A stretch of DNA of 64,000 bases from Cryptomeria japonica. Its lineage: Eukaryota; Streptophyta; Pinopsida; Cupressales; Cupressaceae. The position numbers were made by a program, and so were the translations under genes. The stretch lies in contig NC_081414.1 in the NCBI RefSeq assembly GCF_030272615.1, positions 820,565,896 through 820,629,895 on the forward strand, read 5' to 3'. This document shows, piece by piece, positions 24,822 through 38,971 of this stretch. Below the pieces are notes generated by a model. The model made no database searches. It had not been told where the DNA came from and saw only the letters and a list, made by a program, of their open reading frames with translations. The first letter of the stretch is position 1. Each line of letters begins with the position of its first letter.

Positions 24822-25715
24822 TGTTGGATTAATTAGGACATTATCTAGTTAATTATATGATTAGGCCCTTAACTAGCTTAAGTTGTCTCATTCATTATGA
24901 TTGTGACACTTGGCACTAGTTAATTTAATCTTTCTTTAGGGTTTAACTCGTCCTTTTATAAGGATTCATTCATTCATTCATTACAATTTATCCAATTTCA
25001 TTATGGGTTATTCTCAATATTAGATTCCTATTTGGATCAATTCTCTCTCAAGGTTGCATAACATTAATCACGACTTCTTCTCTTCAAATGTAATAGGTGT
25101 TGTTCTTGTAAATGATTCTTAAGCTTGTGGGGTTAATCAAATAACTCCAACATGGTATTAGAGCAGTTTTCAAAGACATTGAAATACATTTGGATTCCAC
25201 TTCCTACAAATTCATATCTAGCATGGGAAACAATCTTGCATTTGTACTTGGTTTATCTTCTTGCCAAGGGGAGAAATTTTGTTTGTAAACATTGGACTAT
25301 GTTATATAGATTCAAGAACTTGGCATTTATGTAGTACATTATATACTATGGAGAGGCTATGTAGTCTCTCACTTGCCTTCATGTATTGGGAGATGCCTAA
25401 TCATATATACATAATATATGTAGTCCTTGGGGGGTATCATTAAGTCATCCATGCATCATCATTCTTGTTGTTTCTTTTCTCTCTATTAGAGAGGGGTTTT
25501 GACCCACAGGGTTTTCTCCTTTTCTTTGTTTGTGAGAGTTGCATTGATTTTTACATGGGTACCTAATCATGCCTTTGTTTTTTAGATCCATTCATGCTTG
25601 TATCTTTGCATTCATCATTATCTTTTTATCTTCTCCCTAAGTTAATCTTAACATGGAGTGTTGGAGTAATTAGGACATTATCTAATTAATTCTATAATCT
25701 TACTTTAGGGGTTGC
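24822..25715 (+). mobile_element. Miniature or internally deleted LTR retroelement (TRIM-like)
   Basis: The 5' LTR is 24822-25152 (331 bp, TGTTGGATTAATTAGGACAT ... CCAACA). It is directly followed by an initiator-tRNA-Met PBS (TGGTATTAGAGCAG, 25153-25166). A second LTR start (TGTTGGAGTAATTAGGACAT) is at 25659, after CTTAACATGGAG, where a PPT should be. Only about 500 bp of interior remains and nothing in it codes. The 3' LTR is partial: it matches the start and then a later part (CTTTAGGG) of the 5' LTR. It is a fossil, either a TRIM or a deletion derivative of a Copia element. Confidence 0.65.
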
Positions 25716-28700
25716 ATCTAGGATTTGTTGAGAAAATTATTGAAAATTATTGGAAATCTTTAATCCAATAATATATTAGTGAGATTCAATGCTTAGACTT
25801 GACCTAATGAAAATCTGTGACTATATGCAAATCTAAAAATTAAGTTGCCTTAATACAAAAAACCATTTAGATATTCATCTTCTTTGTTATGTTGAAAACC
25901 ACCATTTTAACATGCTTAATAAACATATCTTAGATGAACATAAAACATCACATAAATAAACATTATTTCACCATATGATAGTAGATATAACAAAGTATAA
26001 ATCAGCAACGCAAGAAGAACATCTAACAATATAGGATTTATATGGAGAAACCTTTTCAAAAAAAAAACTCCACCAAGAAGAGAGGCCAATCATTGTATTA
26101 TCTTCATGAAATAGAGATTGCATACAATCCTTTCTTCCTTCCCCTCTTCAACCTTCAATCCAACAACACTTGTGTACAAAAATGAGCTCCCATAATGTCT
26201 TCATCTCAAGCCCTCAATATATAGGTTTATGGAGGTCCAAATTACCACTATAGAACATTAACATGGGCCAAAACAAGGTTCAAAAAAACTATGGTAAAAA
26301 TCCATCAGAACCACCATTGAGATTGCCTCTTGCAAGTTCAAAAATAGCACCATCATTGCACTTACAACTTTATGACAACTATCACAAGATGATTTTGCCA
26401 TGTTGTCATAAGCTATCATAAACTTTCATAACATGTACCATCTAATATTAATATATACTCTTACGATTGTAAGACACCAAGAATAATAGATACTCTTGCA
26501 CATGCCATAAACTAATAATATATTATAGGCACCCCATATTTACTTGTGGTCAACCTCATGGTAAATGTGAATAGTAACCTCTGCTAGTAAATAATTAACT
26601 TACCATTGCTAGTAAATAATAATTACTGGTCCAATAAAATATTTTTACTTCCATTAATGAAACTCCCACCCCTTATGAATAACTTATAAATATATTAATA
26701 GTAATTAATTACATAGGATTTATAAGGTTGATGGAACCTTAATCCTAACATTCTCCCACTTGACATCATACATTATAAATACACCCATGGGAATCACAAA
26801 CAAAGGAAAACCATCCCTTAGCCACAAATGTGCCACTTGATTCTTTAACATGCTCATGTGTTCCAACAAGATGCCTACAATAGCAACCAAGGTAACCACC
26901 ATCAAGCAAGAACTCCTCAAATCCTCCAACATGCCACCTATGGAAGAAAAGGAACATGCCAAGGTGAAGCATACCAAATGTCATTGAGTCTTGCACCAAT
27001 CTATATATGAACACAAGCATCAAATTTAAATGATAACAAAGGCTCTTAATAGCTTCCTTACTCATAGCACTTCGAATAAAAACCATAACAAATTGTAATA
27101 CATCCAAGCTAGTCATACCTCAAACCAAGGTATACCACCAAAAGATAAAAATTCATGCCATCAACATGCCAACTCAAAACTGTAATCAAGTCTGTATATC
27201 CATTCTTCTACCTCAATGCAACATAACAATGCACAAATGACCAAAGATAAAGCCAACTAACAAAGTCTACAATAACATTGGAAAATCTTGCGGATATAGA
27301 CAATCCATATTCGAGTCATCCCACTATAATCAATAAGTTGTACACACCTACAAATTGCATAACTCGTAGATCCTAATCCAATGAAATGAGAAAAGTCGTC
27401 ATCACATCAGTAATTAGCAAACTAATATATCAAAGAGGATAACCAAATATATGTCCAAAAACTCCCACTACATGAGTAATGTCAAATCTAAAAATAGATC
27501 AAAGCATATTAAGTCTATCTATAGTACTTCACATAGAGGATGTGGCTAATTCCTCCATGATCACATAGTGTCAAAGAAACATAAATTGATCTTCAAATCT
27601 TGCAAACAAATATGTTGTAATACCTCTCTCACCACTAGTCCCTGTAGCTCTCCAAAGTTCTTCAAAATCAACCATATGAATACAAACATCCAGGAAGAAG
27701 AACAAGACCAAAGAGAGAACCTGCAAATCAAACCATATCTTTGTTCCGCACTAACATGTACCAAGAAAGTGTAAAGTAAGATCTTCACCATTCCCAAATT
27801 GAAAGGATATCAATATCTGACATTCAAAGAATAATGAAAATATAGAAGCAATAGATGTAAACCTCTCATACTAAAGGTAGATCAAACAAACCATTCATTC
27901 CCACAATACAAATAATATTTCAAAAGCCACAAACCAATTCATGTACCTCTTGAAATAAATCCTCAGAACTAGATCCATAGTCCAAGAACAAGAACAAGGA
28001 GAACAACGAAAAATCCATAAAACCATGCATCTTCATCTTAACAAGTCCTTAGAATATCTATATTCAAGACAACTTATATAAGAAGACAAGATATAAAATA
28101 AGAATGCATCTTATATTCAAGTGAGAAATACCTCTCAGATTATTCACCTGCTAAGAAGACCAAGAGTGGGATTCAAGATCGTCATGTGCACACAACACCA
28201 ATCATTAAAAGCTTATAATAAAGGGCAATCTTTTACTCAAGTCCATAATGGATTCGCATCCATAACGAGGTGTAGGCTCCTCATTTTTTTATTAAAATCT
28301 ACACTAAAGAGTAACTATCACAATATATGATCACATAAACAAGAGATGTTCTAGCCTCACTCAAGTCTCTTAATCTCCATGAGCATCCACCAATCATTCC
28401 ATGCCAACTTTTAATTCAACCCTACAAAATCAGGAAGCTCCAAGCATAAGATTAAAACTCAAAACCAAAGAGAACAAACAAGACCACTATCAAATTTCTA
28501 GAAAATAGATCATGGCATCATGATATATCATAAAGAACATGTCATGGTGTCAAGAGAACCTGCATCATGCCAACACTCTCATCTGAAAATAAAGTGTACA
28601 CCATAACATAATATAATTCATACTCTAAACTAAAAACAACATCTCCAAACATATGAAGATAATAATCTCTTTTCAATGAAACCCAAGATGCCAACAAACC

Positions 28701-28860
28701 ATCACTACATATAAAATGGAATACAAGAGTCCATCCAAGACACCGACAAACATTGAAGAAGATCATCCACCATCCAATGGTGAATCCACATCACCACCAC
28801 AAGCTCCCACTAAAGTGTGTAATGAAGCTCTCTAAGCATTGTGATAACCATCTCCTAATT
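25716..28860 (-). mobile_element. Minus-strand LTR element remnant without recognisable coding
   Basis: On the minus strand, a purine tract CAAGTGGGAGAA (26762-26751) is followed at 26750 by TGTTAGGATTAAGGTTCC, the classic junction of interior and 3' LTR. The LTR probably extends down to about 25.7 kb. The supposed interior (26.75-28.86 kb) yields only short, unconvincing open frames on the minus strand and no pol motif, so it could be a large non-coding derivative or simply very decayed. No opposite LTR was located. The element is broken beyond counting. Confidence 0.4.
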
Positions 28861-30248
28861 GAATATCCACTAGTTTGTAATTGTTAGCTTACTTTGTTTA
28901 ATGTGTCTACTTTACAATACTACAAAAAATTGAGGACATTATCAGCTGCCATATGACAAGTGGCAAGAAGTAGTTGGTGCAAGTTGGGAGTTATTTGCAC
29001 CAAGAAAGGCATAAAATCTTAAAACCTAGATCTGGAATGGTGATCAATTTTTTTTTGTCCTAACCTTGAACCTACAATAGTACAATAGTGGGTGGTTTAT
29101 GTAACACTCTTTTTATACCTTTTCTTTGTAATTCCCATTTATTTAAATGTTGGCATTTCCATAGCATAAATATCAGTAAAAACTGATACTAGAACTCATA
29201 ATTTGTATGAACTCATATTCTATGATGTCTTTGTTTCTATTATATGCCAAAAATATCAAGATGCAATATATAAATTTCCTTAAATTGTGCGACTTATCAG
29301 TTCTATGCTATTATTTAGAAGTAAAATTTATGTGCTCAAAAAGGAGTTTTCACTAAATGTTGGCATTTGAAACCAACTGAGCATTGTATTCTTTCATGAG
29401 AACTCATTCATTTTTCATTATTTTTATGATATGATGAAAGACATTAGCCATTTATTGTTTGCATAAAAATTCTATATATTTAAAATTAAAGAGAGTATGA
29501 TTTTTAGACAAATTAAATAATTTCAAGTGCCACTTTAGTAATTGAGTCATGATGTTAAACCGTAAATGTAGTTGCCACCTTCTCAATTATTTAAGTGTAC
29601 TCAATGAAAAGTCGAATCCAAATGAAAATTAGATTTGGTGATAATGTGAGCACCAATCAAATGCTCTTGACAAGTGTGCATGCATAGGTCTTATGCCCAC
29701 ATGTTGGACCAACCAACCTAGTTCTCTCTAGACCAACTTGATGTTCCTGAGCAATAGTTTATCATATTAATTTGGGCTGGTTTGCAGAACATGGTATTGT
29801 ATGTTGAAATTCCCCAAGGTAGCCAAACATTAGTTTTCAAAACAAGGCCAAAAACTAACTATTCACTTGTACAAACAAGTTGGTCAAAAGTGTGACAAAA
29901 TTCTATACTTTTGCCTTCATCTAACACATTATTTAATGTTAAGGTGTCTTTGAAGATATTTAAATCTTGATCTCAATCATGAAACCCAAGTCAGTCAACT
30001 ACGTGAACACACCCCACTTGACAAAATCTTAAATTTACTATTACAATAAAAAAATAAATTTCCAGTTCAATGTTTAAAATATTTAAATTAATTTTATATT
30101 TAAGAGTAAAAATATTCCAAAAAATTATATTTCTATGACAAATATTATCGAAAAAATAATATATGATTCAAACACTTCAACAAATCTTTACCATCCATTA
30201 ATAATTAAAAAACCTCACATATATAAGTTAATAAAAAATTTAAAAAAA
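28861..30248. other. AT-rich intergenic DNA, nothing identified
   Basis: No gene, repeat or element end was recognised. The last 200 bp grade into A- and T-rich sequence leading to the tandem repeat that starts at 30249. Confidence 0.5.
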
Positions 30249-30500
30249 TCAATTATATAATCTAAATCAATTCTAAAATTATAAAATACAATCTAAAATT
30301 GAAAAGCCGGTCAATAGACCATCAAAATTATAAATCTAAAACCATTCTAAAATTCTAAAATAAAAAAAATTCAATTATATAATCTAAATCAATTCTAAAA
30401 TTATAAAATACAATCTAAAATTGAAAAGCCAGTCAACATAGTATCAAAATTATAAATATAAAAAAAATATAATTATATAATCTAAATCAATTCTAAAACT
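30249..30500. repeat. AT-rich tandem repeat, ~122-bp unit, shared with the TNL upstream region
   Basis: Two copies (30249-30370 and 30371-30470) plus a third partial one begin TCAATTATATAATCTAAATC and contain AAAATTGAAAAGCCGGTCAA or a close variant. Related sequence recurs at 45841-45985, 15 kb away. Confidence 0.85.
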
Positions 30501-31851
30501 AGTAGTTGCACGATTTTTGTGTGCAACGAACCGCTGATAGGTTGGTAATCTTCAAGTTGTTGCTGGCAAAGTTTGGGAAAATGGATTATTGTATCGATAA
30601 GACAATAACAATGGAGAAATGTTTAATGTTTCTTTCATCTTTAAAATAAAATAGGATGATTTTGACCCAACATGATGTAAAATAAAATATTGCTAACACT
30701 TGTTACAATTGATTGTTGAAATGTTTGTGCACTTTTAACTATTGAACCTGCTGAAAGCATTTTGTCTCTAAGAGCAATAATTTTGAAAGTTCAAAATAAA
30801 AATTAATTGTGTTCTTTTCTTTTTGTTGGTTGGTACCCATAGTTTGATTTCTAGACCATCTTAAAAAAGTTTCAAGTCTCCTCAACTGTTGAACGTTAGA
30901 TTTTGTGACCTGGAGAGACGTAAACAATTGAAAATGAGTGAAGGCCAAAACGTAAAATTAAGACCACAATTTAATGTGTTTGGTTGCACAAGATAATTAG
31001 ATGAAATACCCGAGTAGATGTATCGTTGTTGTGGGAGTCAGATTAGACACGTCGATAGAATTGAATTTTGTTGCAATTTTTGCAATAAAAAAACCACTCA
31101 TTTCAAACAGTCTTCATCTTGGATTGCCAATGTAAATATTAGGACTTAAACCAAATATATTTTTTAAATTATGAAACACAAACACTTTGAAAGCATGGGA
31201 ATATACTTTATAGTAATACTTTTACATTAAAATTGTCATATGCTTCACCTCGTTTCTCAATAAGCTCAGTAAATCTTGCAAAAGTCTACAATAACCCATT
31301 GAGACATCAACATTGTGAGTAAATTCATAACACCACATATTTATTGCAATTGCAAACAGATAGTTCTTGTACATCAAATCAGTATAACACTGCCATAGAG
31401 AAAAATGATCACAACATAAAAAGATTTAACCCACAAGTTACTGTCAAGCTTTGAGGATAGAACACTTCTTGTGTTACTAGTCAAGTGACAGATAAAGTAA
31501 AAACATGAGACAAATTTGCACAGCTCCGGGAGTTGAATCATAAAAACACATCTTTTTAGAGTGGGGTCAACCTTGCAATGACAACTAGCTTACACAAAAA
31601 TTGTATTAGCAGCTTCAAGACTTGTTCAAAGTGGAGAAAAAGACGAATTGATGACCAAATTAAACACCAATAAGAACATCGATTCAAAAAAATAGTGTGA
31701 CAGGGTCTGCTATTCTGGAAGCCATCTTTGACCTCGTGAACTATAGACATCTTCTATCCTTTTTCTCAATTCTAAAGAGAATGAGTACATGTTAGTTCTA
31801 AATATTATAATAAACACTTAGACAAACTCTTCCAATGAACAATTCAAAGGG
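30501..31851. other. Intergenic DNA left of the Copia insertion
   Basis: No convincing coding or repeat structure was seen. Before the insertion at 31857 this stretch was continuous with the sequence that now starts at 38972. Confidence 0.5.
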
Positions 31852-31856
31852 TACAC

Positions 31857-33091
31857 TGCTAGACAGTTCAAATAACTGGAAGACAACTGAGAGGGGGGGG
31901 GGGGGGAGGGTGAATCAGTTGTCTCAAATAACCAGAACATTAAGCAATTAAAACTTTAATACTGGAACCCAAAACATTAATACTGGAATGCTTAAACCAA
32001 ATACCAGAATAGCAGATAAACCAATTAAGCATAAACAATAATAAGAGAATAAATACCATCCATATGACACCAAGATTTATATGTGGAAAACTCGGTAAAG
32101 GGAAAAAACATGGTGGGCCTACCGACAGTCAGATAATACTTCTGCAGTAAGTATGTGAATTACAATTGAGGGGCCTACACTTGCAGGAAGGCCAACAACC
32201 TAGAGTGCACTACTCATCACAAAAGGAGTCTCACTGACTACATAGAAATCTAGACTACAATCTGGAAGAATGAATGAATTGCAAAGATAGCATCTCCTAT
32301 GCCTGAGTACAGTTTTGGTTAAGCTCAATACCGGAGGACTACATCCTCTTACATAAACCTAACTCAATCTCCAATGATCGAAAAAATCCTCTGCCTGAAT
32401 GATATTACATTATTCGCACATTACATATCCATATCCCATACCATGATGATCTACAATGAGATCTTCAACATATATATACAAACCCTCGACCATAACCAAT
32501 CAGGTCAGCCACCAGACAATAAACCAATTACATAATTACAAAACATGTCGGCCTTAGACCAAAAAAAAAAATCCAACCCATAAGACATCTCGAAAACACA
32601 TCGAAAGGTCCAATCCACACATTACATTAAGTCGGTCCATAACCTAGATCAACCAGGACCCAAATTAGGTCCACACGCTAAAGCAATAATCCCAATCCGC
32701 CAAGTCTCGAACATGATCACCATCAGCATCTTGAAACTCCACCAGAAGTTGCACCAACACCACTTATGCATATCATCAAAGATCTTCATCAAAGCTCTAC
32801 TGGTGAAACCCTCGTCGGAACCACAAACCAAGCTTCCAAGAAAACAAGATAGCATCCGATCACCAAATCAAAACCAACTGACTAAATATGAACATGAGTA
32901 GCATGAATAATCCAATTCCATAACCAAATCATACCAGAGAATTACCGGATCATACCGGATCTAATCCAACTAGAAACCACACATCCTACCGGGACCATAA
33001 GGGTGCCGGTAAAGCATCCAAACCAGCTAGTGTTGACATCAATGACAAAACATCAATGCAACACATAATAAATTCCTCCAAATGGCCAACA
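31857..33091 (-). repeat. 3' LTR of the 7.1-kb Copia element
   Basis: In element orientation it starts TGTTGGCCATTTGGAGG at 33091. It ends next to the TACAC target site, with a C-run plus CTCTCAGTTGTCTTCC near its terminus. Confidence 0.9.
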
Positions 33092-33103
33092 ATCTCCCGC
33101 TTT
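33092..33103 (-). other. Polypurine tract of the 7.1-kb Copia element
   Basis: On the minus strand AAAGCGGGAGAT directly precedes the 3' LTR. Between it and the RNase H part lie about 500 bp of non-coding sequence with further purine-rich runs (AAAGGGGGAGAG near 33.33 kb). Confidence 0.7.
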
Positions 33104-36100
33104 GGCTTTGATGGCAACACTAGATGTGAAAAACATATAAGTACCAAGAAATGCCAAACAAGTCTCCCCCAATGGAAGACAACCAACAATCTCCCACATA
33201 AAGATATAGAAATGAAGTTATGAAACAAAGACCAAACTCCCCTTGTGAATGATATCTTTGTAAAGCTTTGTTTTACACATATATCTCTCTCCCTAAGGTA
33301 TACAACTCCTTAAGTTTTTCACATCAATATCTCTCCCCCTTTGACATCAATGCCATAAATCTAACAAAAATATCAAAGCAAAAACAAAAAACCACTGAAA
33401 CACAAGGCTAGCTACTCCCCCTGAGTAGTAGCATCCCCACATCAATGCCAGAATGAATGATATTTGTGATAATACATACCAGACTAATGTCAAATAACAT
33501 CAATTAGTTCTTTGTCGGAGGGGCAAAAACCCCTAACCTATCTCTTAGGTACTCAAATGATTCTTTAGGCAAAGTTTGAGTGAAAGTATCTGCAATCTTC
33601 TCTTTAGTGTTCACATAAACCAGTCTAACTTCATTTTATTCCACCTTCTCCTTCAAATATTTATACTTGATAGATATGTGTTTAGTCTTAGAGTGAAATA
33701 TTGAATTTTTTGATATGTCAATAGCATCAAAGTTATCACAGTTAATAACTACTGGTCTAGTGCAATGCACTTTGATATCCTTCAACATTCGCTTCATCCA
33801 TAGAACCTGTGTACAATTAGTAGCAACAACAACATACTCAACTTCAACAGTAGATAAACAAGTACATGACTGTTTCTTGTTGATCCATGACACCAACTTC
33901 TTTCCAAGAAAGAAAGCTCCACCGGAAGTACTTTTCTGATCATCAACATCTCTAGCCCAATCAACATCTATATATGCACATAAAGTAAAGTCATCATCCT
34001 TAGGGTACCGCAAACCATATTCTGATGTACCTTGCAAGTATCTAATTTTTTTTCACCACTCTCACGATTTTCTCTAGGCTCACTCTGAAATCTAGATGCA
34101 GTACAAACAACATTCATTATGTCAGGCCTAGTCTGAGTCAAATAAAATGGACCTCCAATCATAGATTTGTATCTTGTAGGGTTCACTGGTGCAAAAACAT
34201 CTTTCCTTGTCAATTTTTTACTTGTAACCATAGGAGTACTTACCGGTTTAGAGTCTCCCATACCAAATTTCTTCAACAATTCCCTAGCATACTTAGTTTG
34301 GCAGATGAAAATACCTTTACCAGTCTGAGTAATTTGCAAACCTAAGAAATTTTTTATTTCCCCAATCATAAACATTTCAAATCCATTCTCCATATTATTA
34401 GAAAATTCCATGCACAACTTATCTTCACCTCCAAAAATAATGTCATCAACAAATAATCAGTATATCATCATCAGTGATCTTATAATATAAATTACTGTCA
34501 GCATTACCCTTAGTAAAACCAAGCTTCAAAAGATATTTATCCAACCTTGCATACCAAGCTCTAGGTGCCTATTTCAATCTATATAAAGGTTTCCTTAACC
34601 TTCAAACCATGTCTGTATCATCTGAAAGTGAAAAACCATCAGGTTGCTTAATATAAACTTCCTCATCAAGATCCCCATTCAAAAATGCACACTTGACATC
34701 CATATGATAAACCTTGCAGTTCTTATGGGCAATATAGGCAAGAAATAATCTTACAACTTCAATCCTAGCTACAGGTGTAAAAGTCTCACCATAATCAATT
34801 CCTTCCTTTTGAGAATATCCTTTACAAACCAATCTAGCCTTGTTCCTCACAACTTGACCATCTTCATTCAATTTATTCCTAAAAACCCATTTAGTTCCAA
34901 TAACATTCTTATTTTTAGGCCGGGGAACTAAAATCCATGTGTTATTCTTCTCAATCTGATCTAATTCTTCTTCCATAGCTTTCAACCAACATTCATCTTT
35001 ACATGTTTCAATTACTGATACTGGTTCAACTTGAGAAATTAAACATACCTCATTAGTTGTCAGTCTTCTTCTTGTCATCACTCCATTGTTCTTATCCCTA
35101 ATGATCTGATCTTCTGAATGATTCGATCTCACATACCTAGGAGTCTTTTGACTCTTTATTCCTCTTCTCGGTTCTTCAGTTACTGTTGAATTTTTTGATA
35201 CTGCCGGAGTAATTGGTTCAACACTCTGTTATGGTAAAGGTGCTACCGGTTTAGATATAATCATTTCCACCGCCGGTTCCTTCTCATAAAATTTGATTTG
35301 ACCTCTATTCAGCTCATCCACCTTGACATTAGCACTCTCCACAATTCTCTGCAATCTCTTGTTATAACATCTATATGCCTTGCTTTCATTAGAATAACCA
35401 AGAAATATGCCTTCATCACATCTAGGATAAAATTTGCCAATGATATCATCTCCTGATATAACATTTATTACCAAAGATTCTGAAATACTTAACTGTAGGT
35501 GTATTGCCAAACCATAATTCATAAGGTGTCTTACCGGTTTCTCCTTTGATATGTACTATGTTGAATGTACAAACAATTGTGCTCACTGCTTCTCTCCACT
35601 AGATATGAGGTAGACTAGCTTCCATCATCATTGTTCTAGCAACATCCAAGATAGTTTTGTTCTTCCTTTCCACAACTCCATTTTGCTGAGGTGTCCAGGG
35701 AGCAGAAAATTGGCTCCTTATACCATGCTTCTCACAAAAGTTATTAAACTCACCCAATGTGAATTCTCCACCATGATGTGACCTCAAACATTTAATCTTC
35801 AATCCTATCTCAGTTTCCACTTGAGCCTTAAAGATTTTAAACTTTTCAAAAGCCTTTGATTTCTCCCTTAGAAAAGTAACCCACATCGTTCTAATATAAT
35901 CATCAATGATTAGCATGAAATATCTATCACCCTGAAAACTTTTCACTCTAATAGGGCCACACAATTCAGTATGAATAAGATCAAGAACATCATTAGATTT
36001 ATCTTGTATACTCCTAAAATAGGTTCTGACCTGTTTTCCCATTTGACATTCTTTACATACCGGATTATAGGGCTTCATAATCTTAGGTATATCTCTAACT

Positions 36101-37727
36101 GCCTTAGTTGGACTAATCTTTACAATGCAACCTCTTATGACATAGCCAACTCTCATCAATTTGTGCAATCAAACATGCATTCTCACTGAAATTTAAATAA
36201 AATGTATTACCTTTTATCTGTGTACTGGTTGCAATCTCCAAACCAGATTTGTTAATGATTTTGCATTTTCCATCCTTGAACTGTAATTGAAATCCCTTAT
36301 CCACCAATTGTCCTACACTCAAAAGATTATGCTTCAAACCTTCAAAAAAATAAAAATTATCAGTATTGTGCTTACCATTCAATGATATAGTTTATTTTCC
36401 TTTGATCATACATGCTTTGTCATCTCCAAATCTAACCAGACCGCCATCAAATTCTTGCAAAGATAGAAACTTTCTTTTATCTCCAGTCATATGATGTGAA
36501 CATCCACTGTCAATTACCCATTCATCCTTGTCTTCAATTTCAGCCTTGCCTTTTCTTTAGGTACATTCTCTTCCAGTGTCGGAACATCTTCCTTGATAGC
36601 CAGGAACAACCATTCCTTTCCATCGCCGGAACCACTAGCAAAGTCTTCTGCCAATTCATCATTAGAGTTAGTCACACCTTCCTCATCCGCTATGTAGCAT
36701 GATTTATCTCTGTTTTTCTTGTACTTATACTTGTTCTGATATCTAGGGTTAGGCTTACAAGATCTTCTAACTCTTTCTTCAAATCTTGAATTCCTTCCAG
36801 GACATCTAGATGCAAAATGACCAATCTTATTACATACAAAACATTTAAAAGGTGCTTTTCCTTCATACTTACTTCCTACTAGTCCTTTAGGTACTCTTCT
36901 AGCAAATAGTGCTTCAAGTTGCTCAAACTCATCATCTTCTCTCTTCATTTCATCCAATTCCTTTGCATATAAATATTTCCAATCTTGCTTATCGGTTGAT
37001 GATGCAGATGCATGAAAAGAAGGTTCAGACTTCATAGCTCCAGAAGGTCCAAATTCTTCAAGCTCAAAAGCAGATAATTTCCCAACCAAGGTATCTTTGT
37101 TGACATAAGTATTACCCATTGCTCTCAATTCATTAATTGGAGTAGCCTTCATCTTGTAAGCCAGTGGTAGGGCTCTCAGAACTTTTGAAACAATTTCATC
37201 TTCACTCAGAGTTCCACCACAACATTGAATTCCCATAACAATCTCATTTACCCTTTCCATGAATGTAGAAATCCTTTCATCTTCTTCCATCTTCAAGTTT
37301 TCATATCTCACCCGGTAACCATCAAGTTTAGCAATCTTCACAGTAGGGTCACCTTCATTAAGAGTCTCCAACTTATCCCATATAACCTTTGAAGATGATT
37401 TGTTAGTTAATCCTATTATTTGTTGATCAGAAAGTGCACACAAGAGGGCTTCTCTTGCTCTACAATCATTCTCAACCTCCTTATCCAAGTTTGCCAGAGG
37501 AGGATTGCCAGATGTCGGATTATAAGGTGTAACACCATTCTATGTGATCTCCCAAATATCCTTATCAAGACATCTCAGATGAGTCTCCATCTGAATCTTC
37601 CATATTGTGTAATTTGTTCCATCAAGCCTAAGAATATCTCTCTGAAAGATAGCTCTAGATGAACTTGAACTATTAGTCGCCATAGGATCTTCCTTAAGCG
37701 GTTAAGCTTTCTGCAGAGAGGACCAGT

Positions 37728-37739
37728 GCTCTGATACCA
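37728..37739 (-). other. Primer-binding site of the 7.1-kb Copia element
   Basis: On the minus strand TGGTATCAGAGC follows the 5' LTR end after two bases, again matching initiator tRNA-Met. Confidence 0.85.
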
Positions 37740-37741
37740 AT

Positions 37742-38966
37742 TGTTAGATATTTCAAATAACTGGAAGACAACTGAGAGGGGGGGGGGTGAATCAGTTGTC
37801 TGAGATTACCAGAACATTAAGCAATTAAAACATTAATACCGGAACCCAAAACATTAATACCAGAATGCTTAAACCAAATACTGGAATAGCAAATAAACCA
37901 ATTAAACATAATCAATTATCAGAGAATAAATACCATCCACATGACACCAATATTTATACGTGGAAAACCCGGTAAAGGGAAAAACATGTTGGGAAGCCTA
38001 CCCACAGTCAGATAATACTTTTGCAGTAAGTATGTGAATTACAATTGATGGGACCTGCACTTGCAGGAAGGCCAACAACCTAGAGTGCACTGTTCATCAC
38101 AAAAGGAGTCTCGTTGACTACATAGAAATCTAGACTACAATCCAGAAGAATGAATGAACTGCAAAGATAACATCTCCTATGCTTGAGTACAGTTCTAGTT
38201 AAGCTCAACACTGGAGGACTATATCCTCTTACATAAACCCAAATTGATCTCCAATGATCGAAAAAATCCTCTGCCTGAATGATATTACATTATTCGCACA
38301 TTACATATCCATATCCCATACCATGTTGATCTACAATGAGATCTTCAACATATATATACAAACCCTCAACCATAACCAATCAGGTCGACCACCAGACAAT
38401 AAAACAATTACATAATTACAAAACATGTTGGCCTTAGACCAAACAAATAATATCCAACTCATAAGACATCTCAAAAACACATCGAGAGGTCCAATCCACA
38501 CGTTACATTAAGTCGATCCATAACCTAGATCAACCGGGACCCAAATTAGGTCCACACACTAAAGCAATGATCCCAATCCGCCAAGTCTCAAACATGATCA
38601 CCATCAGCATCCTAAAACTCCATCAAAAGCCGCACCAACACCACTTATGCATATCATCAAATATCTTCATCAAAGCTCTGTCGGTGAAACCCTCGTTGGA
38701 ACAACAAACCAAGCTTCCAAGCAAACAAGATAGCATCTAATCTCCAGATCAAAACCAACTGACTGAATATGACTATGAGTAGCATGAATAATCCAATTCC
38801 ATAACCAAATCATATCAGAGCATACCGGATCATGCTGGATCCAATCCAACTAGAAACCACACATCCTACCGGGACTAGAAGGGTGCTAGTAAAACATCCA
38901 AACCAGCTAGTGTTGACATCAATGACAAAACATCAATGCAACACATAATAAATTCCATGGCGAACA
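37742..38966 (-). repeat. 5' LTR of the 7.1-kb Copia element
   Basis: It aligns with 31857-33091 from TGTTAGATATTTCAAATAAC onward. The outer end is slightly shorter than in the other copy. The G-run near 37.78 kb is shorter than in its partner, as expected of a slipping homopolymer. Confidence 0.9.
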
Positions 38967-38971
38967 TACAC

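Larger units (their letters stand above)
31857..38966 (-). mobile_element. Ty1/Copia LTR retroelement, full-length structure, broken
   Basis: The element is 7.1 kb on the minus strand, with LTRs at both ends (37742-38966 is its 5' LTR, 31857-33091 its 3' LTR) and a 5-bp target duplication TACAC (31852-31856 and 38967-38971). Parts from right to left: gag about 37.6-36.5 kb with a UBN2-type capsid region and one knuckle (CFVCNKIGHFASRC), protease near 36.5 kb, integrase about 36.2-35.5 kb (QQNGVVERKN), RT about 35.1-34.4 kb, RNase H about 34.4-33.6 kb. The order is that of Copia. LTRs differ by roughly 5-9% by eye, so insertion is old, on the order of tens of millions of years at conifer rates. 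The coding part is broken, with about six to ten lesions. Confidence 0.92.

Noticed and set aside
26720-28766. Several minus-strand open frames of 70-116 codons
   Set aside because: They have no recognisable motif and odd composition (rich in Phe, Cys, Tyr), and lie in a decayed LTR element. They look like chance frames in AT-rich DNA.
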